Source: Chloroflexota bacterium (GTDB lineage Bacteria > Chloroflexota > Anaerolineae > Aggregatilineales > UBA2796). From it: a DNA stretch of 10,555 bases. Within the stretch, counting starts at the first letter, position 1; each line of letters starts with the position of its first letter. The stretch is taken from NCBI GenBank assembly GCA_003695215.1, contig RFIM01000320.1:1-10555 (forward strand), written 5' to 3'. Shown here piece by piece: positions 1 to 6,806 of this stretch. Both the position numbers and the translations under genes were made by a program. The notes below the pieces were generated by a model. That model ran no database searches. It was not told where the DNA came from and was given only the letters and a program-made list of their open reading frames with translations.

Positions 1-1206
1 AAGCGCGACCGCGAGATCGTGGTAGCAGCAGGCGGCCTGTATGTGATCGGCACGGAACGCCACGAAGCACGCCGCATTGATAATCAGCTGCGCGGGCGCG
101 CAGGCCGCCAAGGCGATCCTGGCGAATCGCAATTCTATCTCTCACTGGAAGATGAGCTGATGCGGCGCTTCGGCGGCGAGCGCGTCAAGAACCTGATGAA
201 GACGCTGCGCATGCCTGAAGATGAGCCGATCAAAAATCGGCTGATCTCTTCCTCAATCCAGCAAGCTCAGATTCGCATCGAAGGCTATAACTTCGACCTG
301 CGCAAGCGCGTCTTGGAATACGACGACGTCGTCAACAAGCAGCGCGAGGTCATCTACCAGCAGCGCCGTCAGGTGCTGGAAATGCCGAGCCTGCGCGAAC
401 AGATCGAGAAGTGGATCGCTGAAGAGATCACAGCGCTAGTTGACGAACACTATACCGAAGTGCCGCCTGGCAACGATGACGATGAGGCCTGGAAGCCTGA
501 TGAGCTGTATCGGGCAGCTTTGGCGCTCTACCCTGTGCCATCCTGGATCAAGCCTGAGCGCTGGGCACACATGGAAGCTGAGGCGATCGCTCTAGAGCTG
601 ACCAAAGGTGCGCTCCAAGTCTACGATCAGATCGAAGCAGCGGTCACGGCGGCGCGCAATGCTGAGGCTATGCGCCAGCTGGAGCGCGACGTGGTTCTCT
701 TCACCATTGATCAGCTCTGGGTGCGCCATCTGACCGATCTGGACATCCTGCGCGAAGGCATCTGGTCTGTGGCGATTGGCAATCGCGATCCACTAGTCGA
801 ATACAAGCGCGAGGCCTACCAAATGTGGACGGCGTTGCAAGCCGAGATACGGCGCGGCATCGTGCGGACGCTCTTGCGTGTTGAAGTGGCACAGCAAGCT
901 GCTGTAGCGCCTGCTACGGCTACGCCGAACGGCACGCCGAATACTATTGGCGCCAAGAATGTGCGCGCCACGCACGCCTCGATCAGCGCCTATGATGCGC
1001 CTAAGCCTGCAGCGCGCCCGCAGCCTGTGCGTCAGAGCGCGCCTGAGCCTGATCGCGCTGATATTTGGAGCCGCACAGGGCGCAACGATCCCTGCCCGTG
1101 TGGCAGCGGCAAGAAGTACAAGAATTGCCACTATCCGATCATCCAGCAGCAGCGCACTGTGGTCGATCAGAGCGAAGTTAAGCGCACTGTCAAGCGGCGG
1201 CGTTGA
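1..1206 (+). CDS. secA: Preprotein translocase ATPase SecA, C-terminal part (5' end outside window)
   Basis: SecA is the ATPase motor that pushes unfolded preproteins through the SecYEG channel at the inner membrane. The reading frame is open from base 1 and ends at TGA 1204-1206, giving 401 residues, about the last 45% of a typical SecA. The fragment opens inside the second helicase domain: the arginine-finger motif RRIDNQLRGRAGRQGDPG lies at bases 73-126. The helical scaffold follows (GYNFDLRKRVLEYDDVVNKQ, about 286-345). Next comes the helical wing with LWVRHLTDLDILREG (about 715-759), then DPLVEYKREAYQMW. A Pro/Ala-rich linker (about 895-1065) leads to a SEC-C zinc motif, CPCGSGKKYKNCH, at 1093-1131, whose three Cys and one His bind zinc and contact SecB or ribosomes in known SecAs. 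A basic tail of about 24 residues ending KRTVKRRR follows the zinc motif, longer than usual. The family assignment is certain; the true start is not in the window. Confidence 0.98.
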   Translation, partial: KRDREIVVAAGGLYVIGTERHEARRIDNQLRGRAGRQGDPGESQFYLSLEDELMRRFGGERVKNLMKTLRMPEDEPIKNRLISSSIQQAQIRIEGYNFDLRKRVLEYDDVVNKQREVIYQQRRQVLEMPSLREQIEKWIAEEITALVDEHYTEVPPGNDDDEAWKPDELYRAALALYPVPSWIKPERWAHMEAEAIALELTKGALQVYDQIEAAVTAARNAEAMRQLERDVVLFTIDQLWVRHLTDLDILREGIWSVAIGNRDPLVEYKREAYQMWTALQAEIRRGIVRTLLRVEVAQQAAVAPATATPNGTPNTIGAKNVRATHASISAYDAPKPAARPQPVRQSAPEPDRADIWSRTGRNDPCPCGSGKKYKNCHYPIIQQQRTVVDQSEVKRTVKRRR

Positions 1207-1502
1207 GAGCAACCCTAGCAGTGGACGAGATCGCCCTTCATCAGATTCTGATCGCGCTGACTTGGCTACTGCTGCTGCTATTGCTGCTGATGCTGTGGCT
1301 TCTGGCCCGCTTCTTCGAGCGGCTCTCGGGCAAGCGCACCTTCCACCGCTGGCTGCTGGCGCCCAGCGCCTTGTTCACCCTAGCCGCTCTCGAAAATCTG
1401 ACGGCGCCTGAGCGCCTGAGCGCGCCGCTCGCGGCTTTTCTGGGCGGCTTGTGCCTCAGCATCTTTTGCCTGAGCCTGTATCGCCAAATGACCTTGCGCT
1501 AG
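1203..1502 (+). CDS. Small hydrophobic membrane protein of unknown function
   Basis: I do not recognise this 99-codon protein. The frame opens with TTG at 1203, which overlaps the secA stop codon as TTGA; an in-frame GTG at 1221 is an equally plausible start (93 residues). Neither has a convincing Shine-Dalgarno sequence, so translational coupling to secA is likely. From the TTG, residues 13-37 form a strong membrane helix with eight consecutive leucines, followed by a basic stretch (RFFERLSGKR). Residues 49-63 are moderately hydrophobic and residues 73-93 form a second good membrane helix, so two or three membrane passes are likely. There is no signal peptide cleavage site and no catalytic motif. 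It ends at TAG 1500-1502, and that stop codon overlaps the ribosome binding site of manA. The tight packing between secA and manA supports a real gene, but any link to export is only a guess. Confidence 0.7.
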   Translation: MRATLAVDEIALHQILIALTWLLLLLLLLMLWLLARFFERLSGKRTFHRWLLAPSALFTLAALENLTAPERLSAPLAAFLGGLCLSIFCLSLYRQMTLR

Positions 1503-1505
1503 GAG
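1501..1505 (+). promoter_or_regulatory. Ribosome binding site of manA overlapping the upstream stop codon
   Basis: AGGAG sits 6 nt before the ATG at 1512 and shares two bases (1501-1502) with the TAG stop of the preceding membrane protein gene. A ribosome finishing the upstream gene stands on this site, which suggests coupled translation. It also fixes the manA start. Confidence 0.8.
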
Positions 1506-1511
1506 CGAGAA

Positions 1512-2504
1512 ATGTCTGAATCAGCCTTGTATCCGCTGCTTTTTGAGCCTTCGCTGCATGTGAAGGTCTGGGGCGGCAGGCAACTTGAGACTCGGCTGGG
1601 CAAGCGCTTGCCAACGGCTGAGCCATATGGCGAATCGTGGGAGATTTTCTGGCAAAATCGGATTGCTAACGGCGCGCAGCGCGGCAAAACGCTCGGTCAG
1701 TTCATCCAAGAGCAGCCGCTAGCGCTGACGGGCAAGGCGCAAGCCGAAGCCGAATTCCCGCTGTTGGTTAAATTCATTGATGCGCAAGATTGGCTCTCTG
1801 TGCAGGTGCATCCTGATGATGCCTTAGCACAAGCGCTGGAAGGCGAGCCGCGCGGCAAGACTGAATGCTGGTATATCGTCGATGCCGCGCCCGACGCGCA
1901 TATCATCTATGGCTTCGCTCAACCGACCGATGCTGAGACCTTCAGGCGTGCCATTGCTGAAGGGCGCGCGCGCGATTATCTGCAGTTTGTGCCTGTGCAA
2001 GCCAACGATTTCATCTTTGTGCCTGCTGGCACAATGCATGCGATCGGCACAGGCATCCTGCTCTATGAGTTGCAGCAGACTAGCGATACAACCTACCGCG
2101 TCTATGACTGGGATCGGCTCGGTCTAGATGGCAAGCCGCGTCCGTTGCATCTGGAGAAAGCGTTGCGCTGCACGCGCTTTGAGGTGCAGCCCAAAGCAAA
2201 GCGGCCCTACACGTTGCAGCCAATGGCTGATGGCGTGCAAGGCGTCCAGCTGATTGATAGCGCATACTTCCGCCTGGAGCGTTTGGCGTTGCAGCCGATG
2301 GCGCAGTGGCGCTTTGGCGAGGCAGGACAGGCGCGTTTGATCACGGTCATCCAGGGCAGTTTGGCGCTTGAGAGCGAAAATAGTGCAGAGCCGTTGCATG
2401 TGTCGCTCGGCGATTCGATCTTCGTGCCTGCGCGCCTGCCTTTCAGCCTGAAGGCACTCGGCGCCCAAACGGCTGAGGTCTTGATCGCGGCTGAGGCGCG
2501 CTGA
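1512..2504 (+). CDS. manA: Mannose-6-phosphate isomerase, class I (zinc cupin)
   Basis: This 330-residue cytoplasmic enzyme interconverts mannose 6-phosphate and fructose 6-phosphate. It either feeds mannose into glycolysis or supplies mannose 6-phosphate for GDP-mannose and glycans. The length matches the short Bacillus-type class I isomerases (about 315-330) rather than the 390-residue enterobacterial form. Visible landmarks are the opening PLLFEPSLHVKVWGG (residues 8-22), YGESWEI (39-45), QVHPDD (98-103), GKTECWY (115-121), FVPAGTMHAIG (169-179) and TYRVYDWDR (194-202). The expected zinc ligands are Q98, H100, E118 and H176, and R196 matches the catalytic arginine of the family. A second cupin-like domain fills roughly residues 220-330. 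The start is set by the AGGAG at 1501-1505. It sits 9 nt after the membrane protein gene and is probably in the same transcript as secA. No other sugar gene lies nearby, so the physiological direction cannot be inferred. Confidence 0.95.
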   Translation: MSESALYPLLFEPSLHVKVWGGRQLETRLGKRLPTAEPYGESWEIFWQNRIANGAQRGKTLGQFIQEQPLALTGKAQAEAEFPLLVKFIDAQDWLSVQVHPDDALAQALEGEPRGKTECWYIVDAAPDAHIIYGFAQPTDAETFRRAIAEGRARDYLQFVPVQANDFIFVPAGTMHAIGTGILLYELQQTSDTTYRVYDWDRLGLDGKPRPLHLEKALRCTRFEVQPKAKRPYTLQPMADGVQGVQLIDSAYFRLERLALQPMAQWRFGEAGQARLITVIQGSLALESENSAEPLHVSLGDSIFVPARLPFSLKALGAQTAEVLIAAEAR

Positions 2505-2520
2505 GATCGGCCTAGCGCGC
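2496..2520 (+). terminator. GC-rich hairpin over the manA stop codon, doubtful terminator
   Basis: GCGCGCT at 2496-2502 pairs perfectly with AGCGCGC at 2514-2520 across an 11-nt loop. The hairpin covers the manA stop codon (2502-2504). No run of T follows (the next bases are TCAGAAGGGC), so it is not a classic intrinsic terminator. It may weaken read-through into the kinase gene or be chance in a GCGC-rich genome. Confidence 0.25.
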
Positions 2521-2530
2521 TCAGAAGGGC

Positions 2531-2578
2531 TATACTATAACACAAGCGTCAGGAGTCAAAAGCGAGGTCGCTTGTGTT
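2531..2578 (+). promoter_or_regulatory. Putative promoter -10 and 10-bp inverted repeat spanning the kinase start codon
   Basis: An AT-rich block TATACTATAAC (2531-2541) offers two overlapping -10 candidates (TATACT, TATAAC) in otherwise GC-rich DNA. No good -35 box is visible. Directly behind it, AACACAAGCG (2539-2548) is repeated as a perfect inverted copy, CGCTTGTGTT (2569-2578), with 20 bp between the arms and arm centres 30 bp apart. The right arm contains the GTG start codon (2574-2576), and the loop holds the likely Shine-Dalgarno GAGG (2564-2567), 6 nt before it. In RNA made from an upstream promoter, the hairpin would hide the start codon. As DNA, the two half-sites lie about three helical turns apart and could be an operator. 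Sequence evidence only. Confidence 0.45.
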
Positions 2579-5500
2579 TGATTTGATCGGCAAGACGCTC
2601 GGCAATTACCTCATCAGCGAGCGCATTGGGCGCGGCGGCATGGCGACGGTCTACAAGGCCCGCCAACAGATCGTCAATCGCGAAGTGGCGATCAAGGTGA
2701 TGAACGACCGCGCCGAGCCTGAATCGCCCGCCTATCAGCGCTTCCTGCGCGAACTGCAGATCATCGCCAATCTAGAGCATTTGCATATCCTGCCTATCTA
2801 CGATTACGGGCACGTTGACGGCTTTCCCTACATCGTCATGCGCTACCTTGATGGCGGCAGCTTGAATAGCCGCGTGCGCGCCAAAAACTTGAGCTTAGCA
2901 GACATTGAGCGCTTAGTCGCTCAGATAGCTGCTGCGCTAGATCACGCGCATGCCAAAGGCGTAATTCACCGCGATCTCAAGCCACACAATGTGCTTCTGG
3001 ATAGGCAGGGCAACGCTTATTTGTGCGATTTTGGCATCGCCAAGCTCTCGGGCTCGCAAGGCCTGACGCGCACCGGCGAAGCGCTCGGCACGCCTGCCTA
3101 CATGCCTCCAGAGCAGTGGCAAGGCTTGCTGACCACACCACAGACCGATATCTACGCCCTCGGCGTCATCCTCTTTGAAATGCTGACGGGCGAGCCACCT
3201 TTCGAGGCCGAGAACGTCTTCTCGCTGATGTATAAGCACCTGCACGACTTGCCGCCGCTGCTAGGCGCCTATCGTACGGACTTGCCGCCCGCTGTGGATG
3301 GCGTGATCCAGCGCGCACTCGCCAAGCTGCCCGCCGATCGCTTCCAGACGGCGAGCGCTCTGGCACAAGCTTTTAGCGATGCACTGCGCGCTACACAAGA
3401 GCGCCAGGCGATTGTAGTTCAGGCGCGCCGCAGCACGGGCTCGCTGAAGGCCGTCTCACCTGAGCCAACTGCGAAATACAAGGCGCCTGAGCTGTTCGTT
3501 GAACACAGCTGGGCCCTAGAGGCGTTCCAGGGTTGGCGCTCAGATCGGTCAGCGCCGCCCGTCTTGTATGTCGTTGGCGCACATGGCATCGGCAAAAGCA
3601 CGCTCATGCGCCGCCTCGCCGAGCTGGTTGGCCAACGCGCTGTGCGCTATGAGCTGAGCAGCGATCAGGTGCGCAGCCTTGATCCGCGCAATTTTGTAGA
3701 CAGCCTGGCCTGGCAGCTGAGCGCCTTCCTGCCCGCTCGGCCCGAAGAGCCAACAGGCGACGCGCTCCGTGAGGTGCTGATGGAGCCGCTAGAGATATTT
3801 GAGAGCCGCGTGCTAGCGCCGCTCAGCCAATTGCCGCCCGAGCCGCCGATTTTTTTGTTCATAGACGCGCTCGAGGCAGCCTTCGAGCATACAGGCGGCA
3901 CCATTGTCGATTTGGTGCGCGCGATGTTGCAGAATTTCCCTGAGGCGCTGCGCCTGGTGGTTGCTTCGGCGCCGCACCCCGAGCTAGAGCTGCTCTTCCG
4001 CAATGCGCGCTGCTTAGCTTTGCGCGCTGATAACAATGAAGATCGTAACGCACTGTACGCCACGCTCAGCGCGCATTTTGCTGCGCTCATGCCGAATTTG
4101 AGCAGCGGCGACGTTGACCTTTCTGCCTTGATCGAGAAAGCGCAAGGCAATCCGCTCTACTTGAATGTAGTGACGGCTTGCCTTGCCTACGGGCAGCTCA
4201 CGCTCGCCGATTTAGAGGAGCTGCCGAGCGGATTGGATGCGCTATGGCAGATGCTCTTGGCGCGCCTGAGCGCCGAGGATAGCAAGCCGATCTATCTGCT
4301 CGCGGCAGCGCGCGCGCCTTTGCCGAATCGCCTGTTGGCGCTTCTGCTGAGCCTTGAGCCGAGCGCGTTGTCGTCGCATTTGGCGCTTCTGCGTCCGCTC
4401 TTGCAAGAAGCCGCTGATAGAAGCGCCTGGCAGCTCACACATGGCGCTTTGCGCTACTGGCTTTTGGAAAACGCAGCGGATCGCGTGCGCGCTGCGCATA
4501 AGCATCTGGTCAGCGCCTTGCAGCGCGCCGATCCTGAGGCAATGGAACTCTATGCGTTGCAGCATCTGCCGGCGCACGCCTTGCGCGCTGAAGGCGGCAT
4601 GGCTGCCTTTGCGCTGCTCACAGATATCGCCTTCTTGGCGGCGCGTTTGAAGCGCGTCTCAGTGGCGCACGTCTTGGACGATTTGCTTGAGGCGCGCCTG
4701 ACCTTGCGCGCTGAAGGCCATCTGGCGCAAGCGGCCGCGCTAGAGCATGTGGCGCAGGCTGTGCAGCACGCGATTCCGAGCATTGGCGGCGATATCAACG
4801 CGCTGTTCAGCCAACTTTATAATCGGCTGCGGCTAGTGCCTGCCCTTGCTGAGAGCTTGCGCCAATCAGCGGCACGTTGGAGAGGCGCCTGGTTGCGCGT
4901 CTTGTGGTCGCCGCATGATGAGCAGCCGCCTGAGCCGCTTGTGGTGTGGCAAGGCGCACCTATCATAGGCCTAGCTGCCAGCCGCGCGCTGCAGAGCGCG
5001 GTCAATCGGCTAGCAGTTGAGAAAAAAGCAGGCGCCAATGGCACAACATGGCTTGCTATATGTGCAGATGGCTATTTGCGCCTTTGGCTTGATGGCATGC
5101 TGAGCCATGAGTGGCTAGCTGGTGAAGGTGCCGCGACGCCGCTCGCTTGCGCGCTAAGCGCTGATGGACGCTTCGCTCTGAGCGCCAGTTCCGACGGCAA
5201 AGCGCACCTGTGGGACTTATCGAGCAACTTTTGCTTGCATACGTGGGCGCACAAGCGCGCTGTGCTAGGCTGCGCGCTCAGCGCCGATGCAACGCTAGCG
5301 CTGACAGCTGGCGAGGATCGGCTCTTGCGCCTTTGGGACGTCCAGAGTGGGGCCTTGCGCGCTGAATTCTACGCGCATCCTGCTGCTGTGACCTGCTGCG
5401 CTTTCGCGCTCGGCGCCAATGGGATGCGTCTTGCTATTTCGGGCGATGCTGAAGGCAAGGTGCGCTTTTGGCATGCTGAAGGCAATTCGCTCATCGAGAC

Positions 5501-6806
5501 GCTTGACGCCCATCGCGGCGCGGTCACGGCCTGCGCGGGCTTAGAGGAACGGCATCCACTCGTGGTCACGGGCGGCGCGGATGGGCAGCTGTGCGTGTGG
5601 GATGGACGCAGCGGCAAGTTGTTGCGGCGTTTCAAAGGCGGCGCCTCAGCTGTGACGAGCCTAGCATTGGCGTTCATTGGCGAGCGTTTGCTGCTCGCGG
5701 CGGGCAATGACGACAAAGCGTTGCGGCTGTGGGATGTGCAAAGCGGACGCCTTTTGGCGCGCTACACAGGGCACCGCGCGCAATTGAAGGCTTGCGCTAT
5801 CGATCCGAGCGGACATTTGCTCTCAGGCGCGCTAGATGGCTCGATGCGGTTATGGTACATGCCTGATGAGACGCACAAGCCAATCGAGGCACACGGCGCA
5901 GCTGTGAATGACCTCGCCTTCACGCCAGACTCACGCCGAGTCGTCAGCGCGTCGCTGGATCGCGAGCTGCGCATCTGGCAAGCTGAGACGGGCGAGCTGC
6001 TGCAAACTATGCAAGGGCATATTGGCAGCGTCAATGGGCTAGCTGTGCGCGCTGATGGACGCATGGCGCTCTCAGCGGGCAGCGACCGCACAGTGCGGGC
6101 CTGGGACTTGGATCGCGGCGCGCAGCTGCGCCAATACGGCGTGCACAACGACGCGGTCACGGCTGTTGCTTTCAGCTTGAAACCACTCAAAATCGGCACC
6201 ATGCCGCGTTCGAACTGGCTGGTAGCTGCAGGCGGCATGGATCGAGCCATCCGACTGTACGATGCTGAGAGCGGTCAGCTTGTGCTGACGTTGCGAGGTC
6301 ATCGCGATGCTGTGACGGCTTGCTTATTCAGTCCGAGCGATGAGTTGTTGCTCTCGCTAGGCAAAGAAGGCAGCGCGTGCTTGTGGTCGCTCGCCAAGGG
6401 CGAGTTGATCCGCAGTTTTGCCGCACTTGAGAGCGCCTATACAGCAGCTGCTTTTCATCCTGAAGGCGCCTTGATCGTGTTGGGCATGGCTGATGGCACC
6501 TTGAGCGTGTTTGATCGGCGCAGCGGCGCCACAGCGACCTTTGTGCGCAACAGTGCGAGGATCGTAGCCTGTGGCTATACGCCAAATGGCGAGCTGCTCT
6601 TCAGCGCTGATGCAGCACAATGGTTGCGCGTTTATGTGGTGCGTACGCAGCAACTTGTGGCGACTTTCCGCGCGGCGCATGCCATCACGTGCGCTGACGT
6701 TGCCTTGAACGGCACGCGCTTTGCCATTGGGGACGTCAACGGCGGCGTGAGCGTGCTGCAATTAGAAGGTCAGGTGAGCGGCGGACGCAGGCGCAATCTG
6801 CTTTAG
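2574..6806 (+). CDS. Ser/Thr protein kinase - STAND/NACHT-like NTPase - double WD40 propeller fusion
   Basis: A 1410-residue soluble protein with three modules and no membrane segment. Residues 12-270 are a complete Hanks-type kinase: glycine loop GRGGMA (19-24), K41 and E60 for the ATP salt bridge, HRDLKPHN (132-139, catalytic D134), DFG (152-154), threonine-bearing activation loop (T165, T167, T173), PPE (178-180) and DIYALGVILFEMLTG (192-206). After a linker, residues 305-560 form a P-loop NTPase: Walker A GAHGIGKS (335-342), Walker B IFLFIDALEA (426-435) and GNPLYL (525-530), a pattern of STAND/NACHT switches. Residues 560-780 look helical. Residues 823-1397 hold 14 WD40-like blades. The GTG start has GAGG 6 nt upstream. 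Kinase-WD40 proteins are known in several bacterial phyla; the STAND insert suggests a ligand-gated, oligomerising signalling or defence sensor. The biological role is inference. The stop codon overlaps that of the convergent phosphoesterase gene. Confidence 0.93.
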   Translation: MFDLIGKTLGNYLISERIGRGGMATVYKARQQIVNREVAIKVMNDRAEPESPAYQRFLRELQIIANLEHLHILPIYDYGHVDGFPYIVMRYLDGGSLNSRVRAKNLSLADIERLVAQIAAALDHAHAKGVIHRDLKPHNVLLDRQGNAYLCDFGIAKLSGSQGLTRTGEALGTPAYMPPEQWQGLLTTPQTDIYALGVILFEMLTGEPPFEAENVFSLMYKHLHDLPPLLGAYRTDLPPAVDGVIQRALAKLPADRFQTASALAQAFSDALRATQERQAIVVQARRSTGSLKAVSPEPTAKYKAPELFVEHSWALEAFQGWRSDRSAPPVLYVVGAHGIGKSTLMRRLAELVGQRAVRYELSSDQVRSLDPRNFVDSLAWQLSAFLPARPEEPTGDALREVLMEPLEIFESRVLAPLSQLPPEPPIFLFIDALEAAFEHTGGTIVDLVRAMLQNFPEALRLVVASAPHPELELLFRNARCLALRADNNEDRNALYATLSAHFAALMPNLSSGDVDLSALIEKAQGNPLYLNVVTACLAYGQLTLADLEELPSGLDALWQMLLARLSAEDSKPIYLLAAARAPLPNRLLALLLSLEPSALSSHLALLRPLLQEAADRSAWQLTHGALRYWLLENAADRVRAAHKHLVSALQRADPEAMELYALQHLPAHALRAEGGMAAFALLTDIAFLAARLKRVSVAHVLDDLLEARLTLRAEGHLAQAAALEHVAQAVQHAIPSIGGDINALFSQLYNRLRLVPALAESLRQSAARWRGAWLRVLWSPHDEQPPEPLVVWQGAPIIGLAASRALQSAVNRLAVEKKAGANGTTWLAICADGYLRLWLDGMLSHEWLAGEGAATPLACALSADGRFALSASSDGKAHLWDLSSNFCLHTWAHKRAVLGCALSADATLALTAGEDRLLRLWDVQSGALRAEFYAHPAAVTCCAFALGANGMRLAISGDAEGKVRFWHAEGNSLIETLDAHRGAVTACAGLEERHPLVVTGGADGQLCVWDGRSGKLLRRFKGGASAVTSLALAFIGERLLLAAGNDDKALRLWDVQSGRLLARYTGHRAQLKACAIDPSGHLLSGALDGSMRLWYMPDETHKPIEAHGAAVNDLAFTPDSRRVVSASLDRELRIWQAETGELLQTMQGHIGSVNGLAVRADGRMALSAGSDRTVRAWDLDRGAQLRQYGVHNDAVTAVAFSLKPLKIGTMPRSNWLVAAGGMDRAIRLYDAESGQLVLTLRGHRDAVTACLFSPSDELLLSLGKEGSACLWSLAKGELIRSFAALESAYTAAAFHPEGALIVLGMADGTLSVFDRRSGATATFVRNSARIVACGYTPNGELLFSADAAQWLRVYVVRTQQLVATFRAAHAITCADVALNGTRFAIGDVNGGVSVLQLEGQVSGGRRRNLL
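5040..6764 (+). repeat. Coding repeat: 14 WD40 blades within the kinase fusion protein
   Basis: Blade-ending strands of the type LWD, IWQ or AWD recur every 40-50 residues, near protein residues 838, 880, 921, 966, 1009, 1053, 1094, 1135, 1177, 1229, 1271, 1313, 1353 and 1395. Many blades carry the usual GH or AH dipeptide before the first strand (for example GH at 1066-1067, 1148-1149 and 1242-1243) and SADG/SPSD turns. Fourteen blades fit two seven-bladed propellers in tandem. The last three blades are degenerate (VFD, VYV, VLQ). The repeats are diverged, with no near-identical copies, so this is an old array rather than a freshly expanded one. Confidence 0.85.

Noticed and set aside
1264..1305. 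A CTG/GCT trinucleotide repeat
   Set aside because: It is interrupted and simply encodes the leucine run of a membrane helix; no sign of a slippage-controlled switch.
947..1411. A 154-codon plus-strand frame overlapping the end of secA and the small membrane gene
   Set aside because: It is out of frame with secA, rich in Ala, Arg and Ser as expected of a shadow frame in GC-rich DNA, and has no domain or ribosome binding site.
2551..2555. AGGAG as the ribosome binding site of the kinase gene
   Set aside because: It is 18 nt from the GTG, too far; GAGG at 2564-2567 has the normal distance, and no alternative start codon lies near AGGAG.
3665..4150. A 161-codon minus-strand frame inside the kinase gene
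   Set aside because: Serine- and arginine-rich low-complexity translation opposite the well-conserved STAND domain; a typical antisense shadow.
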